Source: Amphiplicatus metriothermophilus
GTDB lineage: Bacteria; Pseudomonadota; Alphaproteobacteria; Caulobacterales; Parvularculaceae
Direction: 5' to 3'
NCBI RefSeq assembly: GCF_900199215.1
Contig: NZ_FZQA01000008.1
Coordinates: 62,001-126,000 of the forward strand
Length of the DNA stretch: 64,000 nucleotides
The stretch's first letter is position 1; every line of letters starts with the position of its first letter. A program made the position numbers and the translations under genes. Positions 38,853 through 47,415 of this stretch are shown here, piece after piece. Below the pieces are notes generated by a model. The model made no database searches and was not told the origin of the DNA. It worked only from the letters and a program-made list of their open reading frames with translations.

Positions 38853-39992
38853 TTATCCCGCCAGCCGAGGAGCGACGGCGGCGATGGAGGTCTTCTTTTT
38901 GCGTTCGAGGTCCGCCAATGGCGTATGGCGCGCGCGCCAGAAGCGCATCACGCGTTCGGCCGCTTCCTGCGGGATCTTCATATAGATTTCGAGCATTTGC
39001 GCGCCGGATTTCTGTTCTTCCGGCGTCTTTCGCAGGCCGACGATCAGCTTGGCGAAAGTGGCGCGCTCGATTCCGGCCGCGCGGCAGGCGACGGCGAGGG
39101 ATTCCCATGACCGGTCCTGCAGGATCGTCTGCGCGGCGCGGATGTCCACGCCGACGCAATAGGCGAAGGCGAGCATGAACTCCGCCGGCCGGCGCGCGTC
39201 GAGCATCTGCCGCAGAAGGCGTTCGTTGAGAGAGCGCGTGCCGATTCGCGACCGTATGAACTGGCGGGCCGTTTCGAGCGGGTCGGGGCTCGTTTCGGCG
39301 GACGGCGCGAGGAGTCGGCTGCGGCAGGCGTCGATCGCCGCGTCGATCAGCGCGGGATCGAGCATGTCGGCCTTGCGCAGGATCTCGCGCTTCAACGGCG
39401 AGGCGACGGCGAAGTAAAGCCGCGTCATCAGAAGCGGCGACAGATCAGGCCGCGCCGTCAGCGGCGCCTGCAATTCGGGAATCGCGCGCGCCTGCGCGAC
39501 GAGGGCGGCGAGGGACGCATCGTTAAGTCTGGCGCCCCGGTTGCGCGCAAGATAGACCAGCCCGGCCTTCTCGCCGCGCGCGACGATCGCCGCGGCGAGG
39601 CGCGCGCTGACTGCGCGCCGGCAGGCGAGGGCGGCGACATGCGCCGGGCCGCCGTGTTGCGCGATGGCGATCAGGTCCTCTTCCGTGAGCGCGGCGCTGC
39701 GGCGCAGAACGGGCTCGGCGATCTCGATAGCCTCGTCGGCGGCGAGGCGCCTGACGAGCGCGCGCGGCGCGCCGTCAGCGGCTGCGAATCGTTCGGCGAG
39801 AAGCCGGCGCGTTTCAGGCGTCGCGCGCGCCGCCAAAGCGCAAAGCGTTTCGTCGAATGCGGCCGCATCGCATTTTCCGGGGGCGGCGAGGCGAAGATCG
39901 GTCAGCGCGCAAGCGAGTCGGTCCAACCCTGCGCGCCGGTCGCGCCGGGCTTCCTCGATCAGCGCCAGAAGGCGCGCTGCGCCGCCGGACAT
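38853..39992 (-). CDS. DUF2336 domain-containing protein (second)
   Basis: 379-residue helical protein: RLLALIEEARRDRRAGLDRL at the N-terminus, LTEEDLIAIAQHGGPAHVAA and VARGEKAGLVYLARNRGARL in HEAT-like repeats, and FMLAFAYCVGVDIRAAQTIL near the end. It corresponds to the DUF2336 protein at 17885 in domain order but is only distantly similar. No catalytic motif. Function unknown. Divergent from the SH3 lipoprotein at 40127. Confidence 0.83.
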   Translation of the reverse strand: MSGGAARLLALIEEARRDRRAGLDRLACALTDLRLAAPGKCDAAAFDETLCALAARATPETRRLLAERFAAADGAPRALVRRLAADEAIEIAEPVLRRSAALTEEDLIAIAQHGGPAHVAALACRRAVSARLAAAIVARGEKAGLVYLARNRGARLNDASLAALVAQARAIPELQAPLTARPDLSPLLMTRLYFAVASPLKREILRKADMLDPALIDAAIDACRSRLLAPSAETSPDPLETARQFIRSRIGTRSLNERLLRQMLDARRPAEFMLAFAYCVGVDIRAAQTILQDRSWESLAVACRAAGIERATFAKLIVGLRKTPEEQKSGAQMLEIYMKIPQEAAERVMRFWRARHTPLADLERKKKTSIAAVAPRLAG

Positions 39993-40126
39993 GCCATTCC
40001 CCCAAACAGTAGAAGCGCTCGTCTCGCGCGACGCGCGTAAAGAATTCGTGGCGGAAAAAATTCAAATCCGCCGCAACCGGTGGCGCCGCCGGCTCGCACC
40101 GATTAAAAGGGCCCGAAGGAGCGCTT

Positions 40127-40852
40127 ATGAAGAACCCGGCGAAGTTGACTCTCCTCAGGATTGCGGCCGCCTTCGGTATGATGTCGGCGGCGGCCTGCGA
40201 GACGGGCTCGATTTACGGCTCCGGCGGCGGAGGGGTGAATTTCGCTGTCGGATCGACGCTCGCGGCCTCTCTTTCCGGACGCGATGTCGAGGCGCTCTAT
40301 CCCGCCTTCGTCAGCGCGATGGAGGCTGGGCGCGCCGGCGCGCCCGTCGCCTGGCGCGGGCCGAACGCTTCCGGCGAAGTGACGCCGGGGCGCTATCTCG
40401 TGGGCAATTTGCGCAGCGACCCGCAGGCGACGCTGCCTCTCGGCGCGCCGATCAGCCTTGCTGATCCGATGGAGATCGAGCTCGGCCTGCATGCGCTCAC
40501 CGCCAACTCTAATGTGCGCGCCGGCCCGTCGCTGGAGGCCAGGGTGTTGGAACAGCTTCCTGCCGGAACCGGCGTGGACGCGGTGGGCAAGGTCGCCGGC
40601 AAGCCGTGGATGCTGGTCGCGCTCGACGGGCAGATCCGCGGCTACATCCATGAAAGCCTGATGATAAAGGCGCCGGGGGCGGAGCTCATGCTCGCCGGCG
40701 GGCCGATGCGCCGGCCTCATCCGTGCCGCGCGTTCGAGCAGACTCTTTCAGTCGGCGGACGAACCGATCGCTGGTCGGGCGTGGCCTGCGAGCGCGGCGC
40801 GGGCTGGCGCGTGGAGCCGGCGCCCGAAAATGCGCCGACGCGGCTGTTTTAA
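40127..40852 (+). CDS. SH3b domain lipoprotein
   Basis: 241 residues. The signal ends in MMSAAACETG, a lipobox with Cys24. A single bacterial SH3 domain spans about residues 120-185 (LHALTANSNVRAGPSLEARV, then KPWMLVALDGQIRGYIHESL), the common N.R.GPS.....L..G pattern. A C-terminal segment with two Cys (PHPCRAFEQTL and VACERGAG) follows. Such proteins bind envelope components such as peptidoglycan peptides. Position ahead of the bufferin operon is probably incidental. Confidence 0.84.
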   Translation: MKNPAKLTLLRIAAAFGMMSAAACETGSIYGSGGGGVNFAVGSTLAASLSGRDVEALYPAFVSAMEAGRAGAPVAWRGPNASGEVTPGRYLVGNLRSDPQATLPLGAPISLADPMEIELGLHALTANSNVRAGPSLEARVLEQLPAGTGVDAVGKVAGKPWMLVALDGQIRGYIHESLMIKAPGAELMLAGGPMRRPHPCRAFEQTLSVGGRTDRWSGVACERGAGWRVEPAPENAPTRLF

Positions 40853-41025
40853 AACGCTTTTTAAGCCCGTCGGCGATCTTTCACTTCATCGTGATTGCGC
40901 TTGATTTACCAATTCGCGCCTGACGCGATTAGGCTCCTTCGTACGGGATCGGGCAGCGGGAATGGGATTTCTCATCAGCGCTCGTTTCCGTGCAACATCG
41001 TCATGAAACGAGGGAGCGTCTGCTC

Positions 41026-41334
41026 ATGAAGAAAAGTTCATTCGCCGGAAAATCTGTTCTTGCGGGCGCGCTGAGCGCGGCCGCGGCTCTCGCCGTCGTC
41101 GCCGGCGCGCATGCTGGCGAGAAGAAAGGCATGGAAAAGTGCTACGGCGTCGCGCTCGCGGGCGAGAATGACTGCGCCGCCGGACCAGGCACGTCGTGCG
41201 AAGGCACCTCGACGATCGATTATCAGGGCAACGCCTGGAAGCTGGTGCCGGCGGGAACCTGCGAGTCGATCTCCCTGCCGGGCGGACGCTCGGGCAGCCT
41301 CGATCCGCTTGATCGCGACCTGCCGGACGCGTGA
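41026..41334 (+). CDS. bufA1: bufferin precursor BufA1-type (DUF2282), RiPP metallophore
   Basis: 102-residue exported precursor. The N-terminus is a long Sec signal ([20 protein letters not shown]). The core has four Cys in the BufA1 pattern: [25 protein letters not shown] and VPAGTC. In characterised bufferins, BufB (an MNIO enzyme) with BufC converts core Cys to thiooxazole groups that bind copper, and the product buffers copper in the periplasm. Here bufB, bufC and a DoxX gene follow directly. GAGGGAG lies ahead of ATG 41026. A GTGA overlap couples it to bufB. Confidence 0.92.
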   Translation: MKKSSFAGKSVLAGALSAAAALAVVAGAHAGEKKGMEKCYGVALAGENDCAAGPGTSCEGTSTIDYQGNAWKLVPAGTCESISLPGGRSGSLDPLDRDLPDA

Positions 41335-42200
41335 GCCGTTTTTCCCAAAACCCGATCCCTGCGCTTGGCGCAGGGATCGGCCTGAAGCCGCATCATTACC
41401 GCGCCGCGCTCGACGGCGCGGACGGGCTCGATTTCTTCGAAGTCCATGCGGAGAATTTCATGGGCGACGGCGGCCCGCCCCATCGCTGGCTGGCCGCGAT
41501 CCGGGAAACGCGCGCCTTATCCGTACACGGCGTATACCTGTCTATCGGCGGACGGAACGATCTCGACAAGGATCACCTTGCGCGATTGAGACGCGTCGTC
41601 GACCGTTACGATCCGGCGATCGTCTCCGAGCATCTCGCCTGGAGCGCGGACGGCGGCGTGTTTTTCAACGATCTGATCGCGCCCCCGCTGACCAGCGCGG
41701 CGCTGGCGCGAACCTGCGATCATGTGGACGAGGTCCAAGAAGCGCTGGGCCGCCGGATTCTGATCGAAAATCCGTCCTCCTACCTTGCGCCGGCGACGGT
41801 CGAAATTCCCGAGACGGATTTTCTGAATGAACTCGCACGGAGAACTGGTTGCGGGATCCTGCTCGATGTGAACAACGTTTATGTGAGCGCGTTCAATATC
41901 GGCTTCGACGCGGAATGTTATATCGATGCGATCGACGCCGGCGCGGTGGGCGAAATTCATGTCGCCGGCCATGCGGTCGATCGCTTCGACGACGTCGTGA
42001 TCCGCGTCGACGATCACGGCTCGCCGCCGCCGCCGCCGGTGCTGGCGCTGCTGGAGCGCTTCGCGCGCCGCGCGGGGCTGCGCCCGGTCCTGTTCGAATG
42101 GGACACCCGTCCTCCAGCGCTCGACGCCCTGGCGCAAGAGGCGCTCGCCGCGAAAGAGATTATGCGCGCGGCCGGAGAAGGAGCCGTTCATGCCTCCTGA
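41331..42200 (+). CDS. bufB: BufB, multinuclear non-heme iron oxidase (MNIO, DUF692)
   Basis: 289-residue DUF692 TIM-barrel enzyme. Iron-ligand and substrate motifs: [51 protein letters not shown] and LFEWDTRPP. MNIOs use an iron cluster and oxygen to remodel Cys residues of RiPP precursors, here BufA. The GTG start overlaps the bufA stop (GTGA). A perfect hairpin covers codons 8-17. It overlaps bufC by 11 bases. Confidence 0.95.
   Translation: MSRFSQNPIPALGAGIGLKPHHYRAALDGADGLDFFEVHAENFMGDGGPPHRWLAAIRETRALSVHGVYLSIGGRNDLDKDHLARLRRVVDRYDPAIVSEHLAWSADGGVFFNDLIAPPLTSAALARTCDHVDEVQEALGRRILIENPSSYLAPATVEIPETDFLNELARRTGCGILLDVNNVYVSAFNIGFDAECYIDAIDAGAVGEIHVAGHAVDRFDDVVIRVDDHGSPPPPPVLALLERFARRAGLRPVLFEWDTRPPALDALAQEALAAKEIMRAAGEGAVHAS
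41352..41380 (+). promoter_or_regulatory. hairpin at the bufA/bufB junction
   Basis: CCGATCCCTGCGC and GCGCAGGGATCGG are exact 13-base complements around a TTG loop, starting 18 bases after the bufA stop and inside bufB codons 8-17. It is stable enough to slow early bufB translation or shield the bufA message from 3' decay, favouring precursor over enzyme. The sequence is seen directly; the role is inferred. Confidence 0.55.
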
Positions 42201-42969
42201 TCCGCTAACGGACGATATGTGGTACGACGCGCTGGGCGCGGCCATTCTGGCGAAGGCGTCGCCGCAAGCGTTTCCCATGGCGGTCGGCGACGAAAAGCGC
42301 GTCGAAGCGGGCGTGCTCGTTTATCGCAATAATGTGCGTGCGGCTTATTCGCGCGCGCTGGCCGACGCGTTTCCGGCGGTGAAGAGTCTGGTGGGGGAGG
42401 AATTCTTCGCCTATCTCGCCCGCGCTTATTTCGACCATGCGCCGCCGCGCGCGCGGCTCGTCGCGCGGTACGGCGACGGGCTGCCGGCCTTTCTGGAGGC
42501 GTTCGAGCCGGTCGCGCATCTCCCCTATCTGCCTGACGTCGCGCGCCTGGAGATCGCCTGGCTTAAGGCTTATCATGCGGCGGAAGCGACAAGCCTCGCG
42601 CCGGCCGACATCGCGGCCGCGGCAGGGGAGAACCCGGATGCGGCGCGGGCGCGACTACACCCGTCTGCGCAACTTCTCGAATCGGCCTGGCCGGCCGCGA
42701 CCATCTGGCGGCGCGCGCGCAGGGAGCAAAAAGGCGCGCTGAAGCTCGACGCGACGCCCGAGCGCGTCCTCGTCATCCGCCCCGAGAGCGCAGTAGACGT
42801 GCGTCTTCTGTCGCCCGGCGCGCATGCCGCGCTCGGGGCGCTCGCCGCCGGAGCGACGTTTTCAGACGCCGTCGAAGCCGCGCTCGGCGCGGACGCGGCG
42901 GCTGCGCCGGAGGCTGTCTTCAGCGAGATCATGGCCGCCGGCGCGATTACGAAAGTTTTCCTTACATAG
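42190..42969 (+). CDS. bufC: BufC, DUF2063 partner of the MNIO enzyme
   Basis: 259-residue protein. The N-terminal DUF2063 domain reads VYRNNVRAAYSRALADAFPA, then LVGEEFFAYLARAYFDHAPP and HLPYLPDVARLEIAWLKAYH, the usual RiPP precursor-recognition partner of DUF692 enzymes. It delivers the BufA precursor to BufB. It overlaps bufB by 11 bases, consistent with a tight operon. Confidence 0.93.
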   Translation: MPPDPLTDDMWYDALGAAILAKASPQAFPMAVGDEKRVEAGVLVYRNNVRAAYSRALADAFPAVKSLVGEEFFAYLARAYFDHAPPRARLVARYGDGLPAFLEAFEPVAHLPYLPDVARLEIAWLKAYHAAEATSLAPADIAAAAGENPDAARARLHPSAQLLESAWPAATIWRRARREQKGALKLDATPERVLVIRPESAVDVRLLSPGAHAALGALAAGATFSDAVEAALGADAAAAPEAVFSEIMAAGAITKVFLT

Positions 42970-42984
42970 GAATAGGAGGCGGGC

Positions 42985-43479
42985 ATGCTGAAGAGGCTCT
43001 ATGCGTCGTTCGCGCGCATGTGCGGGAAGGTTCCTTATTCGCTGACGGCGTTCGTCTGCAGGGTCGCTGCGGCCGTGCCGTTCTGGCGCTCGGGACAGTC
43101 GAAGCTCGAAGGCGGCGACATTCTCGGCGTCAAATACGAGCTGTTCTCGCTGAAAGCGTCCAAGATTTATCTGTTCTCGGACGTCTACGGCTTTCCCGAA
43201 GCGATCGCGCCCTTCGTCGCGCAACTGACGGCGCTTGGCGAGAATCTTCTGCCGCCGATGCTTGTTTGCGGGATTCTCACCCGTTTCGGCGCTCTCGGCC
43301 TGCTTGTGATGACGGCGGTCATACAGTTCTATGTCTTTCCCGAAGAGTTGTTAAAACCCAACGGCAACTGGTCGCTGCACCTGCTCTGGGCCGCGCCGCT
43401 GCTCGTGGTGCTTACGCATGGACCCGGGAAGTTCTCCGTGGACGCGCTCATAGGCGGGCGTCAAAGGACTTCCGCGTAA
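42985..43479 (+). CDS. DoxX family membrane protein of the bufferin operon
   Basis: 164-residue four-helix membrane protein of the DoxX family: PFWRSGQSKLEGGDILG near the N-terminus, then LFSDVYGFPEAIAPFVAQLT, GENLLPPMLVCGILTRFGAL. DoxX proteins commonly end bufferin operons and may supply electrons or redox balance to the envelope; the exact role is unknown. TAGGAGGCGGGC precedes the ATG, 15 bases after bufC. Its end overlaps the convergent alcohol dehydrogenase gene by 19 bases. Confidence 0.9.
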   Translation: MLKRLYASFARMCGKVPYSLTAFVCRVAAAVPFWRSGQSKLEGGDILGVKYELFSLKASKIYLFSDVYGFPEAIAPFVAQLTALGENLLPPMLVCGILTRFGALGLLVMTAVIQFYVFPEELLKPNGNWSLHLLWAAPLLVVLTHGPGKFSVDALIGGRQRTSA

Positions 43480-44606
43480 AGGCGAAGGGCGTCGTCATAG
43501 GTCAGCTCGCGCGGGTTGTTCTGCAACAGTCGCGTGATCTTCATGACGTCTTCGGCCATGCGCGGCAGGTCGTTATGGGAGATCCCGACCTGCGACAGGC
43601 GCTGCTCGACGCCGGTGGAGGCGCAGATCTGCGCGATCTTCGCGATGAAGGCGTCGGCGCGCTCGACGAAGCCGCCGGTCGCCTCTGCGCCGATGACGTC
43701 GCCAAGCTCGGCGTAGAGCGGCGCGGCGGCTTCGAGATTGAAGCGCAGGACCGGCGCCAGCATCAATGCGTTCGAAAGCCCGTGCGGCACGTGAAACAGC
43801 GCGCCGATGGGATAGGCCATGGCGTGCACCGCCGCGACCGGCGCGTTGGCGAAAGCCTGCCCGGCCAGCATGGCGCCGCGCAGCATCGCCTCGCGCGCGG
43901 CGAGATCGTCCGGCGCCTCGCAGGCGCGCACGATGTTGTTCGCCAGCAGCGATAGCGCCTCGCGCGCCAGCATGTCGGAGATTGGATTTTTCTTGAGCTT
44001 CGTCGTGTAGGCCTCGATCGCGTGCACCATCGCGTCGATTCCGGTGGCCGCCGTCGCCGCGCGGGGCAGGCCGAGGGTGAGGGCGGCGTCGAGCACGGCG
44101 ACGTCGGCGAAAAGCTGGTCGGCGACGACGCCCATCTTCTGGTCGTCCTCGGTGGTGATGACGGCGATGTCGGTGACCTCCGAGCCGGTGCCGGCGGTGG
44201 TGGGCGCCAGCGCGAGCGGCGCGCGCGCGCCCCTGACCGCGCCGACGCCGTATATCTCTTCGAGATGCTGGTCTGAATTCATCAGCACGGCGACGATCTT
44301 GGCCGTGTCCATGGACGAGCCGCCGCCGAGTCCGATGACGCCGTCGGCGCCGGCCGCGCGCGCGGCTTCGATCGCGCGGCGCACGATGGGCGCAGGCGGG
44401 TCGGCGGCGACCTCGCTGAACACGGTCGGCGTCAGGCCGGCGGCCTTGAGACTGTCGAGCGCCGGCGCGACGAGACCAGAGTCGAGCAGGAACCGGTCCG
44501 TAACGAGGAACGGGCGCGTCATCCGCCCGGCGACGATCTCGCCAATACGCGCCGCCGCGCCCGTCTCGAAGACGATATGCGGAACGGTTTTGAAGACGAA
44601 TCCCAT
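43461..44606 (-). CDS. iron-containing alcohol dehydrogenase
   Basis: 381-residue group III dehydrogenase. Cofactor motif GLGGGSSMDTAKIVAVL, PTTAGTGSEVTDIAVIT, and metal-binding Asp and His residues in AATGIDAMVHAIEAYTTK and AVHAMAYPIGALFHVPHGLS are all present. It oxidises alcohols or reduces aldehydes with NAD(P); the substrate is unknown. Last gene of a minus-strand run beginning with TauE. Ends within the last codons of the doxX gene. Confidence 0.94.
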   Translation of the reverse strand: MGFVFKTVPHIVFETGAAARIGEIVAGRMTRPFLVTDRFLLDSGLVAPALDSLKAAGLTPTVFSEVAADPPAPIVRRAIEAARAAGADGVIGLGGGSSMDTAKIVAVLMNSDQHLEEIYGVGAVRGARAPLALAPTTAGTGSEVTDIAVITTEDDQKMGVVADQLFADVAVLDAALTLGLPRAATAATGIDAMVHAIEAYTTKLKKNPISDMLAREALSLLANNIVRACEAPDDLAAREAMLRGAMLAGQAFANAPVAAVHAMAYPIGALFHVPHGLSNALMLAPVLRFNLEAAAPLYAELGDVIGAEATGGFVERADAFIAKIAQICASTGVEQRLSQVGISHNDLPRMAEDVMKITRLLQNNPRELTYDDALRLYAEVL

Positions 44607-44690
44607 GACGCCCTCCTGATCCGCCGGATCGGCATGATATGCGCCCGGCGAGCGGACGACAAACGCGCGGCGCAGCCGCGAACGGCGGCG

Positions 44691-45122
44691 TCAGTAATAG
44701 CCCAGCAGGAGCAGCCGGCTCATGATGAGGGCGAGAAGAATGACGGCCCAATAGACGAGCCGCGTCTTCCACGCGGCGCGCGCGCCGCCGCCCAGCCACA
44801 GATAGATCAGCACGCCGATGATGATGAGATAGCGCCACGCCGCGCCGAGAGCGAGGTGAAACGCCCCGCCCGGCCAGAGCGCGATCCAGACGGCGAGGGC
44901 GGCGATGAGATAGCGGATCGCGCCGCGGCGCCCGCCCGCGTCGGCGCCGGCGAGGAAGGCCGCGCCGACGCCCCCATAGGCGAGCGCCATCTGATGCATG
45001 TCGAGCGCGAAGCTCAAAGGCAGCGCCCAGGGCGCGAGCCAAAGCGCGATCGCGGCGAGCGCGAGCGGGGCGAGCGCGACGAGGCTGAAGCGCGTCATGT
45101 CCTCATCATCGCGGCCCATCAT
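44691..45122 (-). CDS. DUF3429-like membrane protein (second of tandem pair)
   Basis: 143 residues, four to five helices: LVALAPLALAAIALWLAPWA, then ALAYGGVGAAFLAGADAG and AAWRYLIIIGVLIYLWLGGG. The LAYGGVG.AFLAG segment looks like a diverged version of the IYGGLLIAFFGGVRWG motif of its neighbour, so this may be an old tandem paralogue. ATG 45122 directly follows the neighbour's stop; ATG 45098 is an alternative. Function unknown. Confidence 0.7.
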   Translation of the reverse strand: MMGRDDEDMTRFSLVALAPLALAAIALWLAPWALPLSFALDMHQMALAYGGVGAAFLAGADAGGRRGAIRYLIAALAVWIALWPGGAFHLALGAAWRYLIIIGVLIYLWLGGGARAAWKTRLVYWAVILLALIMSRLLLLGYY

Positions 45123-45605
45123 TCAGCTCATGAGATGCTGGGCGAAGGCGAGGCCGAAAGACGCCTCCATCAGGATCGTGAGCGGCGCGCGCACGCCGAG
45201 ATACCAGTCCGGCGCGCCGGAGCCTTTGCGCGTGGCGCGCAGGTCGTCGATCAGCAGGATGGGCAACGCGATGAGAATGAGCAGAAAGCGCGCGCCCGGA
45301 TCCGCGAGGAAAAACACCGGCAGGGCGAGGACCAGCGGGATCGCGCCGCCCACGAGATGGACGAAACGCGGCCCTTCGGGGCGCATCACCGCCACGCCCC
45401 AGCGCACGCCGCCGAAAAAGGCGATCAGGAGCCCGCCATAGATCAACATGAAGCGCTGCGCGCCGGGACCGAGGTCGTCCGGGCGCAATAGAACCAGCAA
45501 TGCGGCGACGATCAGCGGCAAAGCGCCGGCGTAGGCGAGCACGGCGGCCGCCTGCGGCAGGCCCTGACGGGCGGGGGCGCCGGCTTTTTCGGCGAGATTC
45601 GCCAT
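45123..45605 (-). CDS. DUF3429 family membrane protein
   Basis: 160-residue DUF3429 protein with five helices. The signature FMLIYGGLLIAFFGGVRWGV is complete, followed by IPLVLALPVFFLADPGARFL and APDWYLGVRAPLTILM. Family function unknown. It is read from 45605, 37 bases after the TIGR02186 gene, and its stop abuts the start of the next gene. Confidence 0.9.
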   Translation of the reverse strand: MANLAEKAGAPARQGLPQAAAVLAYAGALPLIVAALLVLLRPDDLGPGAQRFMLIYGGLLIAFFGGVRWGVAVMRPEGPRFVHLVGGAIPLVLALPVFFLADPGARFLLILIALPILLIDDLRATRKGSGAPDWYLGVRAPLTILMEASFGLAFAQHLMS

Positions 45606-45642
45606 AAGGCCCTCCCTCCGGCCTTACAGTAGCGCACAATTC

Positions 45643-46431
45643 CTATTTGCGAAACGCCGCGGCCGCCAGCCAGCCTGCGCCGAGCGACATGGCGACGCAG
45701 AACAGTCCGTAAGCGATCGGGCGCTGATGGGCGAGGTCGTAGATCCGCCGCTCGATTCCGACCTTGTCGACCGAGAGCGCGGCGCTGTCCTGCGCGATCG
45801 CCTCGCCGTCGCGGATCAGATAGACGCGCGCCTCGTATTCGCCGATCGGGGTCGTGGGGGGCAGGTCGATGGCGATCGAGAACAACGGCCCCTTATGAAA
45901 GGCGACCGCGCCGGCGATCTCGCGAAAGCGTCCGGTCTCGCGGCCTGCTTCGAGGAAGGCCTCCGTCAGGGCTTGCGCGCCGTGACGGGCCAGGACTTCG
46001 CGCGCGCGTCCGTCGCTCGCGTCAAGCCGCGCCGCGATGTCGAGATGGGCCGCGCCGATCTCCAGCGCGCGCCGCAGATCCGGCGGGGCGAAGTCTTCGA
46101 CGGGCTGCGTCGCGGCGACGATATAAAAGCCTGGCGCGCCCTCGACGCGTATGCCGGGCCCCCTCGTCCAGATGAGCCCGCGCCGCTCCATGGGGCGTAT
46201 GCGGAAATCCGCGTCCGGGCCGCGCAGCACGGCGACGATGTCGTAAGGCGACGCTTCGTTCGCCGGCGCGGCGAGGCCTTCGACGGCGCCGAATAGTACG
46301 ATGCGCGCGCCCGCGAAGCCGGCGTCGACCTCGACGACGCTGTCGGTGAGGGCCACGGCGATGTCGTTCGCGCAGGCCGCGTCCGCCGCGAGCAGCGTCA
46401 GCAGCGCGCAAATGAGGCCGCCTGTTCTCAC
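45643..46431 (-). CDS. TIGR02186 family protein
   Basis: 262 residues. Signal peptide (GLICALLTLLAADAACANDI), then a beta-rich periplasmic domain starting VEVDAGFAGARIVLFGAVEG and containing IVAVLRGPDADFRIRPMERR, and a C-terminal membrane anchor (IAYGLFCVAMSLGAGWLAAA). TIGR02186 proteins are typically encoded next to TauE/SafE exporters in alphaproteobacteria, exactly as here. GTG 46431 has GGAGG upstream and overlaps the tauE stop. Probably a periplasmic partner of the exporter. Confidence 0.88.
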   Translation of the reverse strand: MRTGGLICALLTLLAADAACANDIAVALTDSVVEVDAGFAGARIVLFGAVEGLAAPANEASPYDIVAVLRGPDADFRIRPMERRGLIWTRGPGIRVEGAPGFYIVAATQPVEDFAPPDLRRALEIGAAHLDIAARLDASDGRAREVLARHGAQALTEAFLEAGRETGRFREIAGAVAFHKGPLFSIAIDLPPTTPIGEYEARVYLIRDGEAIAQDSAALSVDKVGIERRIYDLAHQRPIAYGLFCVAMSLGAGWLAAAAFRK

Positions 46432-47339
46432 AACGCCTCCACGACATAAGGGGCCGGCGGCGGCAAAACGAGGCCGAAAGCCAGCCGGACGCAGACGGCG
46501 AGCACGATGAGGGCCAGGAGCGCGCGCAACTGCTCCGCCTTCAGAAGAACGCCGATGCGCGCGCCGAGCTGGGCGCCGATCACGCCGCCGGCCAGCAGCA
46601 GCAGCGCCAGCACGATGTCTACGGTGTAGTTCGCGGCTGCGTGCAGCACCGTCGTGACGGCGGTCACGAACATGATCTGAAACAGCGAGGTTCCGACGAC
46701 CACATTGGTCGGCATCTGCAGCAGATAAATCATGGCCGGCACCATGATGAAGCCGCCGCCGACGCCCATGACCGCCGAGAGCACGCCCACGAAATAGCCG
46801 AGAACGAGCGGAGGCAGCGGGCTTATGTAAAGCTGCGAGCGGCGAAACCGCATCGCGAAGGGCAGGGCGGCCATCCACGCCGTGCGCCGCCTGCGGCGTT
46901 TCCTGGCGCCGGGTTCGGCGCTGCGCAAAAGCTTGCGCAGGCTTTCGGCGAGCATGAGCGCGCCGATCAGGCCCAGAAAGATCATGTAAGCCAGAGAAAT
47001 GAAGACTTCGATCTGACCCGCCTCGCGCAGACTGCGGAAAATCGCGACGCCGGTGAGCGCGCCGGCCGCGCCGCCGGCGACCAGAATCCAGCCCATCTGG
47101 AAATCCACAGCCTTGCGCCTGAGATGCGCCGTCGCGCCGGATACGGACGAACCGACGATCTGCGCCGCTTCGGTGCCGACTGCGACGGCGGGCGGAATGC
47201 CGTAAAAGATCAGAAGCGGCGTCATCAGAAAGCCGCCTCCGACGCCGAACATGCCGGACAGAAAGCCGACCGCGCCGCCGAGCATGACGACGACGAAGGG
47301 ATCGACCGGCATTTCGGCGATGGGCAAGTAAATCTGCAT
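46428..47339 (-). CDS. TauE/SafE family sulfite/organic anion exporter
   Basis: 303-residue transporter with two internal repeats, each starting with the family motif: GFLSGMFGVGGGFLMTP and LSAVMGVGGGFIMVP. About eight helices with a basic cytoplasmic linker (KRRRRRTAWM). Members export sulfite, sulfoacetate or related anions. ATG 47339 is preferred; the frame extends upstream to 47411 without conserved residues. Its stop overlaps the TIGR02186 start. Confidence 0.92.
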   Translation of the reverse strand: MQIYLPIAEMPVDPFVVVMLGGAVGFLSGMFGVGGGFLMTPLLIFYGIPPAVAVGTEAAQIVGSSVSGATAHLRRKAVDFQMGWILVAGGAAGALTGVAIFRSLREAGQIEVFISLAYMIFLGLIGALMLAESLRKLLRSAEPGARKRRRRRTAWMAALPFAMRFRRSQLYISPLPPLVLGYFVGVLSAVMGVGGGFIMVPAMIYLLQMPTNVVVGTSLFQIMFVTAVTTVLHAAANYTVDIVLALLLLAGGVIGAQLGARIGVLLKAEQLRALLALIVLAVCVRLAFGLVLPPPAPYVVEAL

Positions 47340-47415
47340 GAACGCGCGATCCCGGCGGGCGCTTCCGGCTAGGCGGGTCTCGGGGCGCTTGTCAACGCCA
47401 AACGGGCGCACCGCT

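Noticed and set aside
41026-41334. Reading the DUF2282 protein as an ordinary small secreted protein
   Set aside because: The four-Cys spacing and immediately adjacent DUF692, DUF2063 and DoxX genes identify it as a bufferin precursor.
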